NCBI GenBank assembly: GCA_030730545.1
Contig: JANQUX010000005.1
Coordinates: forward strand, 1 to 12,502
Direction of reading: 5' to 3'
Length of the DNA stretch: 12,502 nt
DNA from: Maribacter sp.
GTDB lineage: Bacteria > Bacteroidota > Bacteroidia > Flavobacteriales > Flavobacteriaceae
Under the pieces are notes generated by a model. It did no database searches and was not told the DNA's origin. It saw only the letters and a program-made list of their open reading frames with translations. Positions 1-7,400 of the stretch are shown piece after piece. The position numbers and the translations under genes were made by a program. Every line of letters starts with the position of its first letter. The stretch's first letter is position 1.

Positions 1-588
1 ATATGGCTATTTCATATATCGGCAATTATTGGAATAACATTTGGTTATTTAGACTGGTTCATAAAAAAAACACCCATAAATCTTGGACTATCTTTTTTAC
101 TGTTTTTGTTAATTTACCCTATTAACAATCTAAAAAAAACTGGTGCTTTACTCTTATTTTTTATTGGTGGTATGTTTGCCGAATGGCTTGGGGTAAACTA
201 TCAAATTTTATTTGGAGAATATAAATATGGAAGTAATTTTGGACCTAAGTTAGATGGTGTACCATATCTAATTGGAGCTTACTGGGCACTTTTAACCTTT
301 ATTACCGCAAGTATTTTAGACTTTACAAAGCTACCCTATAGAATTAAAATTATTGGAGCTGCAGGTTTAATGGTGCTTTTAGATTTTTTAATGGAAAAAA
401 GCGCACCAATTTTTGACTTTTGGGAGTTTACCGGAGGTATGCCAACTTTTGAAAATTATTGGACCTGGTTTTTACTGGGGATTATATTTCAGGCTGTTGT
501 AAAAATTTTAAATATTAAGGGCAACCGAACATTATCACTGAATTTATATTTGGCTCAGTTTATCTTCTTTTTATATTTTTATTTCTAG
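1..588 (+). CDS. cruF: CruF-like carotenoid 1,2-hydratase (DUF422 family), 5' end outside the window
   Basis: The frame is open from the first base to the TAG at 586-588, giving 195 residues. An internal TTG at 106 is not a credible start because the same frame runs hydrophobic and open back to the edge, so the gene is 5'-truncated by the window. Family-like signatures are an AEWLGVNY...FGEYKYG block (residues about 60-77), a DGVPYLIGAYW block (85-95) and a DFLMEKSAP...FWEF...ENYWTWF block (128-157). Several hydrophobic segments (about 29-40, 49-60, 88-107, 117-130, 153-169, 181-194) make it an integral membrane protein. CruF relatives hydrate the terminal 1',2' double bond of acyclic carotenoid ends, giving a 1'-hydroxyl group in myxol-type and C50 pigments. 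The convergent CrtA-family neighbour supports a carotenoid role. The exact substrate is inferred, not seen. Confidence 0.8.
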   Translation: MWLFHISAIIGITFGYLDWFIKKTPINLGLSFLLFLLIYPINNLKKTGALLLFFIGGMFAEWLGVNYQILFGEYKYGSNFGPKLDGVPYLIGAYWALLTFITASILDFTKLPYRIKIIGAAGLMVLLDFLMEKSAPIFDFWEFTGGMPTFENYWTWFLLGIIFQAVVKILNIKGNRTLSLNLYLAQFIFFLYFYF

Positions 589-590
589 GC

Positions 591-1289
591 TTAAAACGGA
601 AGTTCATCAATACCCTTCCACTTTCCTATGGATTTATAGGGTTGAAAGCGCGAAAATAATTCTTCACTATACCAATCTAGCTCTTTAGTTTTTACTATTG
701 CCCTTGCATGTTCTTTGCTTCTATATGCAAATTGCTTTAAAGATTCTTCATCCTTCCAAATACTAAATGTAGCCATTTGCAAAAAGGGAACTTCCCCTAT
801 TCCTTTTGTATAAATTAATCCGTTATTACCTGCTAATGGTCTTTGAGAAGTTGGAACATACTTCCAAAATTTATATAATGACCCAATTTTTATCGTAGCC
901 CTGGTAATTACCGCTATAAAAGGATTATTTTGACTAATAGTATCACTTTCTATAAAAGGATTTTTACCAGACCAAACCCCCCTAGATTTGGTGTTTTTTA
1001 AAAATAAGGTATACCGTTCTTCAGTCCTTTCTAGATATCGCTCAATTAAATTAGAGGTTGAAAAAAAGTTATTTGCCGCTTCTTCATTTTCCCATATTTG
1101 AAGTAATGCATAAACCGACCAATCTGCAAAAGGATCAAAACCGTCCTTTCCGCTTCCCATGAGTTTATACTCTTTCAGTCCATTAACTTTTTTTAATGGA
1201 CTGTGCGCAAATTGCATCATTCCAAAAGCCCAGAACTTATTAAAAAAAGTAGTATATCTAAAAAACGTTATTGTTGTAATCTGAGACAT
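591..1289 (-). CDS. crtA: CrtA-family carotenoid oxygenase (spheroidene monooxygenase-like; possible carotenoid 2-hydroxylase)
   Basis: This 232-residue protein matches the CrtA (spheroidene monooxygenase) family along its length. Conserved-looking blocks are FFRY (9-12), FWAFGMM (19-25), KLMGSG (42-47), a SRGVWSG block (102-108), TRATIK (129-134), FWKYVP (141-146), GIGEVPFL (163-170), ATFSIW (173-178) and EHARAI (193-198). In Rhodobacter CrtA puts a keto group at C2 of spheroidene. A CrtA-related enzyme from the marine flavobacterium P99-3 was reported to act as a carotenoid 2-hydroxylase in myxol formation, and that role suits this flavobacterial context and the CruF neighbour better. No signal peptide is evident. 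The ATG lies 4 bp after the stop of the TlpA-like gene, so the two are very probably one transcript. The stop is 2 bp from the stop of the convergent cruF. The family assignment is strong; hydroxylase versus ketolase is inference. Confidence 0.82.
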   Translation of the reverse strand: MSQITTITFFRYTTFFNKFWAFGMMQFAHSPLKKVNGLKEYKLMGSGKDGFDPFADWSVYALLQIWENEEAANNFFSTSNLIERYLERTEERYTLFLKNTKSRGVWSGKNPFIESDTISQNNPFIAVITRATIKIGSLYKFWKYVPTSQRPLAGNNGLIYTKGIGEVPFLQMATFSIWKDEESLKQFAYRSKEHARAIVKTKELDWYSEELFSRFQPYKSIGKWKGIDELPF

Positions 1290-1293
1290 CTGA

Positions 1294-1848
1294 TCACTCT
1301 GATATCAATTCGTTTAAAAGCGTATTTACCTTTTCGTTACTCCAGTCTGCAATAGCATTCTGGTGTATAACGATAGTACCAGTTTTATCGATTAAATAAG
1401 ACCCTGGTGGCTTTAATAATGAAATCGGACTCGGTTCGCCTATAATTTGATAGGTTACAGGAAAAGTATATCCTTGCTCACTCATAAAAAGTTCTACAGG
1501 AGCTCTATCCTCATTAGTAATAACATAAAATTTAACCTTATCACCATACGTATCAAAAAGATACTGAATGTCTTTTAATTGCGCCTGTGATGGCATGTGC
1601 CAAGAAGTCCAAAAAGTAACAAAAGCAACTTTACCTTTTGCATCGTTGAAATTTATAAATTTCCAATTTTCGTCTTTTAACTTCCAATCGTAGTTGGCTA
1701 TCTTACCTCTTTTATCAAGTTTTATAATTGTTGGAGAAGTAGCAAAAAACCTGTTGAGCATAATCTTACTATAATCACCTAAAGGAGTGACAAAAAAAGA
1801 AAGCACAAAAGCCATGATCAATAAGGTAAAAAACGTTTGTCTCTTCAT
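1294..1848 (-). CDS. TlpA/thioredoxin-fold membrane-anchored protein lacking the CXXC motif
   Basis: This 184-residue protein has an N-terminal hydrophobic segment (about 6-20) that is either a signal anchor or a signal peptide, followed by a periplasm-facing thioredoxin-like domain (about 40-183). The TlpA/AhpC-like pattern is clear: an extended strand, then VAFVTFWTSW (74-83), then a helix beginning PSQAQLKDIQYLF, then VKFYVITNED (105-114), and a PPGSYLIDKTG block (147-157) in the place of the usual G-x-P-T-x-x-L-I-D. Where TlpA proteins have W-C-x-x-C, this one has W-H-M-P-S (83-87), and there is no cysteine anywhere in the protein. It therefore cannot be a dithiol oxidoreductase by the normal mechanism. 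It may be a chaperone-like or structural derivative. It is the first gene of a two-gene unit with the crtA-like gene, so a link to the carotenoid enzyme is possible but unproven. Confidence 0.8.
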   Translation of the reverse strand: MKRQTFFTLLIMAFVLSFFVTPLGDYSKIMLNRFFATSPTIIKLDKRGKIANYDWKLKDENWKFINFNDAKGKVAFVTFWTSWHMPSQAQLKDIQYLFDTYGDKVKFYVITNEDRAPVELFMSEQGYTFPVTYQIIGEPSPISLLKPPGSYLIDKTGTIVIHQNAIADWSNEKVNTLLNELISE

Positions 1849-1865
1849 AAAAGTTTAATAGGGGT

Positions 1866-1873
1866 CAAAACTA
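1866..1873 (-). promoter_or_regulatory. Candidate -7 element (TAnnTTTG) for the tlpA-like/crtA-like unit
   Basis: Read on the minus strand these 8 bases are TAGTTTTG, an exact match to the Bacteroidetes -7 consensus TAnnTTTG, about 17 bp before the ATG at 1848. It directly follows the terminator hairpin of the upstream aconitase gene and overlaps its T-tract. No well-spaced TTG/TTTG -33 element is visible; the nearest TTG is only 13 bp upstream. The call rests on one box and position. Confidence 0.4.
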
Positions 1874-1874
1874 A

Positions 1875-1902
1875 AAAACTCCTGAACAATATCAGGAGTT
1901 TT
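1875..1902 (-). terminator. Rho-independent terminator of the mitochondrial-type aconitase gene
   Basis: There is a perfect 11-bp stem (1875-1885 pairing with 1892-1902) with a 6-nt loop (1886-1891), core ACTCCTGA/TCAGGAGT. On the minus strand it is followed by a short run of T. It lies 25 bp past the aconitase stop and just before the tlpA-like gene. On the plus strand it also ends in a short T run, so it could stop transcription from the other side. Confidence 0.85.
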
Positions 1903-1926
1903 CCTTATAAATTTTAAAGTATTGAA

Positions 1927-4200
1927 TTAAGAGGCATTTTCTCTCTTAATCACGTTTAAAGCAGAACCTTCTCTATACCACCCAATTTGAGCTTCATTAT
2001 AAGTATGGTTTACTTTAATTACATCTTTACTACCATCTGCGTGAACAACCTCTATGGTTAATTGTTTATCAGGAGCAAATTCTGCTATATCTATAAAGTT
2101 AAAAGTATCATCTTCTTTTATAAGATCGTAATCGCTTTCATTTGCGAAAGTTAACCCTAACATACCTTGCTTTTTAAGGTTTGTTTCGTGTATACGTGCA
2201 AAAGATTTAACGATTACCGCGGCAACACCTAAGTGACGAGGCTCCATTGCAGCATGCTCACGAGAAGAACCTTCACCGTAATTATGATCACCCACAACAA
2301 TACTTCTTACACCTGCTGCTTTATATGCACGTGCGGTATCTGGTACACCACCGAATTCACCATTCAATTGATTTTTAACCAAATTGGTCTTATGACCAAA
2401 TGCGTTAACAGCACCGATCAAGCAGTTATTAGAAATATTATCTAAATGTCCACGGAAACGTAACCATGGTCCTGCCATAGAAATATGATCCGTTGTACAT
2501 TTACCGTATGCCTTAATCAACAATTTTGCACCCATTAAACTTTCGTCTTTTATAGGTGTAAAAGGTTCTAGCAACTGTAAACGTTCAGAATCTGCTGCAA
2601 CTTTAACAACTACACCAGAGCCATCTGCATCTGGGGCAAGAAAACCTGCATCTTCTACTTCGAAACCTTTCGGAGGCAACTCCCACCCTGTTGGTTCGTC
2701 GAACATAACTTCTTCTCCTTTTTCGTTGATTAGTTTATCCGTCATCGGGTTAAAATCTAATCTACCGGCAATTGCAATTGCAGCAGTAATTTCTGGTGAA
2801 GCTACAAAGGCGTGTGTATTTGGGTTACCATCTGCACGTTTTGCAAAGTTTCTGTTGAAAGAGTGAACGATACTGTTCTTAGGTGCATTTTTTGGATCAC
2901 TGTAACGTGCCCATTGACCAATACATGGACCGCATGCGTTCGTGAAAATCTTAGCATCCAATTTCTCAAATATTCCAAGAATACCATCACGGGCTGCTGT
3001 ATATCGTACTTGTTCAGAACCAGGGTTGATCCCCAATTCGGCCTTCATTTTTATTCCTTTATCAATTGCTTGTTGTGCAATAGAAGAAGCTCTAGACAAA
3101 TCTTCATATGAAGAGTTGGTACAAGAACCGATCAATCCCCATTCTACAGCTAACGGCCATTCGTGAGAAGTAGCTTTTTCGGTCATGTCTTTACCTACTT
3201 TGGTAGATAAATCTGGAGTAAAAGGTCCGTTCAATAATGGTGTTAATTCTGATAGGTTGATTTCAATAACCTCATCAAAATATTGCTCAGGATTTGCATA
3301 CACTTCTGCATCGGCAGTTAAATATTCTTTTACTTGGTTTGCAGCATCGGCAATGTCAGCTCTATCGGTAGCTCTTAAATAGCGCTCCATAGATTCGTCA
3401 TATCCAAAAGTAGAAGTAGTAGCCCCTATTTCTGCACCCATGTTACAAATTGTACCCTTACCAGTACATGATAATGACTTAGCACCAGAACCAAAATATT
3501 CAACGATTGCTCCTGTACCACCTTTTACGGTAAGAATTTCGGCAACTTTTAAAATTACGTCTTTTGGTGCTGTCCATCCAGAAATAGTTCCGGTTAATTT
3601 TACACCTATTAGTTTCGGGAATTTAAGTTCCCAAGCCATACCTGCCATTACATCAACAGCATCTGCACCACCAACACCGATAGCGACCATACCTAGACCA
3701 CCTGCATTTACAGTGTGCGAATCGGTACCGATCATCATACCGCCAGGAAAAGCATAATTCTCCAAAACTACTTGGTGAATAATACCCGCACCTGGTTTCC
3801 AGAAACCAATTCCATATTTATTAGAAACAGATTCTAAGAAATCAAAAACTTCCGCGCTTGTAGTATTTGCTGATTTTAAATCGGCAGTAGCACCATTTTT
3901 AGCTTGAATTAAGTGATCACAGTGTACAGTTGTCGGTACCGCAACCTTTGGCTTGCCCGCCTGCATAAATTGCAATAAAGCCATTTGGGCGGTTGCATCT
4001 TGACAAGCGATACGATCCGGAGCAAAATCAACATAATCTTTACCTCTCGCGAATGCTTTGGTTGGCATGCCCTCCCACAAGTGAGAATATAAAATCTTTT
4101 CTGAAAGAGTAAGTGGCTTACCCACAATATCTCTTGCTTTGTCTACACGATCCGACATGGAAGCGTAAACCTTTTTAATCATATCTATGTCAAAAGCCAT
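1927..4200 (-). CDS. acnA: Aconitate hydratase, mitochondrial-type
   Basis: This 757-residue protein is the usual length for mitochondrial-type aconitase and is co-linear with that family. It interconverts citrate and isocitrate through cis-aconitate in the TCA cycle, in the cytoplasm, with a [4Fe-4S] cluster. Cluster ligands are visible: C360 in GSCTNSS, and C423 and C426 in NACGPCIG. Substrate and catalytic blocks include VHCDHL (92-97), GTDSHT (158-163), SFNRNF (447-452) and [10 protein letters not shown] (641-650), in which S645 should match the catalytic serine of bovine aconitase and R647 a substrate arginine. The swivelling C-terminal domain starts at about 540. The type differs from E. 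coli AcnA (about 890 residues) and AcnB, so the symbol is only a convention. It has its own terminator and a candidate promoter, so it appears to be monocistronic. AcnB lies about 5.3 kb away in the same orientation. No irregularity is visible in the reading frame. Confidence 0.97.
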   Translation of the reverse strand: MAFDIDMIKKVYASMSDRVDKARDIVGKPLTLSEKILYSHLWEGMPTKAFARGKDYVDFAPDRIACQDATAQMALLQFMQAGKPKVAVPTTVHCDHLIQAKNGATADLKSANTTSAEVFDFLESVSNKYGIGFWKPGAGIIHQVVLENYAFPGGMMIGTDSHTVNAGGLGMVAIGVGGADAVDVMAGMAWELKFPKLIGVKLTGTISGWTAPKDVILKVAEILTVKGGTGAIVEYFGSGAKSLSCTGKGTICNMGAEIGATTSTFGYDESMERYLRATDRADIADAANQVKEYLTADAEVYANPEQYFDEVIEINLSELTPLLNGPFTPDLSTKVGKDMTEKATSHEWPLAVEWGLIGSCTNSSYEDLSRASSIAQQAIDKGIKMKAELGINPGSEQVRYTAARDGILGIFEKLDAKIFTNACGPCIGQWARYSDPKNAPKNSIVHSFNRNFAKRADGNPNTHAFVASPEITAAIAIAGRLDFNPMTDKLINEKGEEVMFDEPTGWELPPKGFEVEDAGFLAPDADGSGVVVKVAADSERLQLLEPFTPIKDESLMGAKLLIKAYGKCTTDHISMAGPWLRFRGHLDNISNNCLIGAVNAFGHKTNLVKNQLNGEFGGVPDTARAYKAAGVRSIVVGDHNYGEGSSREHAAMEPRHLGVAAVIVKSFARIHETNLKKQGMLGLTFANESDYDLIKEDDTFNFIDIAEFAPDKQLTIEVVHADGSKDVIKVNHTYNEAQIGWYREGSALNVIKRENAS

Positions 4201-4248
4201 AAAATCTATTTATATAAATGGTTATTCTATCTTATCTGTACAATATAC

Positions 4249-4256
4249 GAAATGTA
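4249..4256 (-). promoter_or_regulatory. Candidate -7 element upstream of the mitochondrial-type aconitase
   Basis: On the minus strand this reads TACATTTC, seven of eight positions of TAnnTTTG, about 48 bp before the ATG at 4200. A similar TACATTTA lies upstream of acnB. No clear -33 element is visible at proper spacing, so this is a weak call. Confidence 0.28.
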
Positions 4257-4303
4257 AGGTGATTTTAAGAGTGCATATGAAATTAAGAATGATTATAAAA
4301 AGC

Positions 4304-4334
4304 AAAAAAAAGCCCGAGTATAAAACCTCAGGCT
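4304..4334 (-). terminator. Rho-independent terminator of the secreted dehydrogenase-cytochrome gene
   Basis: On the minus strand AGCCTGAG (4327-4334) pairs with CTCGGGCT (4311-4318) through an 8-bp stem that includes one U-G pair and an 8-nt loop, followed by an unbroken T run (A on the plus strand, 4304-4311). It lies about 80 bp past the stop at 4413. Confidence 0.85.
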
Positions 4335-4412
4335 ATATTTAAAATGTTGAATAATTAACGTTGTTTTACAAATTATCATAGAAAAACATACCTACTATAG
4401 AATAAGATGAGA

Positions 4413-7400
4413 TCAATTAACAATGAATACTTTTGAACGAGACCAATTAGAACCTCTTACTTTTAAAATGTAAGTGCCGCTTTCTAGACGTGCAGTATCA
4501 ATTTGATAAAATTCTTGAGGATTTACAATTGTTTTATTGAAAGAGGTAATCAATTGCCCACTCATGGTATACAAACTGATCATTAATTTTTCATTCTGCC
4601 TATCTGTCATTAAAATATCCAAAGTCAACATTTCGTTTCTCTTGACAGCATTAGGGTATACAAGCATATTGACATCAAATATTTTAAAATCAATATCAAC
4701 CGTTTGCGAATATGTTTTTTCTCCATTTACGGTAACCGCTGCTATGCGATAAAATGACTCACCTATGACAGGGTTTTCATCATACCCAGAATAACTCGAC
4801 CCTTCTATGGATTGCATACTTGGTTGATCAGAAACGACATTGAAATTAAAATTATCTAAAGAACGTTCTACTTGATAGTATGCAATATTATCATCAGCTA
4901 AAGTGGTCCAGTTTAAATCTACCACGTATGAATCTGATTTGGTCGAAACATTAGTGAAGTAAAAATTATTTGGCACTGTAAATTTTGCTTTTAAGGTCGT
5001 AGCCACTAGATTTTCTTCATGTACCTTACCATAAAAGACCCCTGGTTCATTAAAAACCATAAAATTAATAGTTTCCGTTGTATGATTTGTTTCTGAATCT
5101 CCACAACGTTCTTCTTCAACAAAAATATCTACGGAGTTTCCAGCTAAATTTCGATACCTGAGTGTTGCGGCATCTCCACCATATTCAGAAGCAATTTCTC
5201 CAATAAAAAGTAAACTATTGCTATAATTTTGAATAAAATTAATGGTTTTCCATTTGTGGTCGATAGTTCTACCCGTATCGCTAATTTCAAATTTAATCTG
5301 TTCATCTTCGTGAGAACCGCCCTCTACCGCAAGCCAACTAACACGTTCTAAAGCGTGTCCTCCAGTTGCTTTATCCTGTTCTTTTAACTTTATACGTAAC
5401 TGAGAACTATTGGTGTTTTGTTCGTCAATGAAAACATTTACGGCTTCTGCTTCATTTTCTGTAACACATTGCCCAAAAACCAAAGGAGCGTTTTCGAATG
5501 CCGATGAAAATTGATGCGTATACCAGTTATCATCAACTCCATCGATATTTCCTGCATGTAATTTTTTACCATTGGGCAATTCATAAACCCCGGCCTCAAC
5601 GACGATATATGAAATATCCTCGAATTCATGCGTTTCGTCTAAACATTCCCACTCATCAATACGTATTTCAAAGCTATCGCTTGTTACATTTTGTATACGT
5701 ACCGTAGATTGATCACCTCCATTATATCCTAAGCCACCTGCAATGACCACAGGTTCTAAATACTCTTTATCTAAAGAAACGGTTAACCATTTATCGTCAG
5801 CACTTACTTTTCCTGTTTCTCCAATACTGGCAAAATCTGAACTAGATCTATTCAACATCCATGTTTGATTTTCCATATTTACAGACTTTTTTAACCAACT
5901 TAAAATCTTGGTACCATCTGTTACCCTGTTTCTGAAAACGTCAAGCACTAGACCGTTATATGCATTAACGATATGGTAACCGCCTTGTTCGTTCTCTTCA
6001 AAATACCAAAGTTGATGTTGTTCTCCGCTCCATGATTCTTGCACTACATCAGCGCCTTTGGAAGTTCTGAGATCACCTAAGGACAATACCATATTAGAAT
6101 GTCTTGCCGTTATTCTATATTTACTGTTCCCCATGTGCTCAACATACCAATTGGCATAGTCATCAAAACTTGAAGATACCTGTACTATTTTAGCATAGTT
6201 ACTCATTTCGGCATTACTAACAGCTAAAAATTTAGCACTATGTTTTGCCTGTAAAGTATACCAACCATCTTCAATACTAGCTGGACCATTAGAATCGATA
6301 CCTTCGATCCAACCTATTAATTGCTCAAGATATTCTTCGTCATTTAGATTTCTACCTACGGGAGGCATGCGATCATCTCCCATACTAGCATCTCGCATAT
6401 ACAACATCGAATTTTCATAATCATTAGGGGCTATTATCTTGTAGCCCGGTAGAGAAGCATGGCTAACAACTTCTGTATCGATCAAATATTGATCGTACAA
6501 AGCGGTAAGAGACCTACCATCAAATGCACCTTCAACGCCATCAGGTCTATGACAATAGGCACAATTGGCATCAATATAGGACCGTACCTTCATTTCAGTA
6601 CTGGAATTAGCGTCATTGATATTCGCAGATTTCGGTAATTTAGCTTCATCTCCGATATCTTCACTGAAAATATTCAAATGATTCCAAGTTTCTAACTGGT
6701 TACCGGTAATACCCGTAGGATATGCATAATTCTTATTAAGTTGTCTTGTCTTTAAACCTAACGCATAGCCCGCCACACTATTATGGCACTGTATACACTG
6801 CGCCCGTGTTGGAAAATTCCAAGTCTGGGTCTGCTGAGTACCATCTGCTTTTGTAACCGTATAATCTTGTGAAACCTCTTCGTCAATTCCTATTAAATAA
6901 GCGTCTGTCTGCTCCTCGTTCCACTTGTACGTTACGCCGTACGCTTTGTTATCCTCTGTAAAAACCATAAATCGGGTTTCCAGTTTTATAACCTCATTAC
7001 GATTGTTCGCATTAATGGGTAAATCGAAATGCTTGATGAGTACCGTACCGGATGGAAATTTCCAATTTCCCTCTCTTTCAAAACCTATTTGCTCAAGATC
7101 TGTGTTATAATCGCCGTTGTTAGGAAGCGCGATCCATCTTTTCTTCGCAGCACCATCTGACCATAAAGGTGCATTTACATCATAAGGAATAAGTCCTTCT
7201 ACAGGGGTTAAATTTTCCAAATCGGAAAAAACGTTCAACTGGGATAATTGTTTGGGCGGATCTAATATAGGCCCTGTTCGTACGATCTTACGAATAACCC
7301 CACCATCTCTGGCAGAGCCATATAAATCTAAAATATACATATATTGGTCAGAATCTATAAAGAACGAGGAAATACCATCTTTACTACCTGCCCCATGAGT

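Noticed and set aside
106..588. TTG at 106 as the start of the CruF-like gene
   Set aside because: The frame is open back to base 1 with membrane-protein character, and the family is longer than 160 residues, so the gene continues off the left edge.
2233..3757. Several open frames on the plus strand opposite the mitochondrial-type aconitase (for example 2812-3111 and 3440-3757)
   Set aside because: They are antisense to a fully conserved enzyme gene, and their translations are low-complexity or Ser/Thr/Pro/Ile-rich with no family resemblance. They look like shadows.
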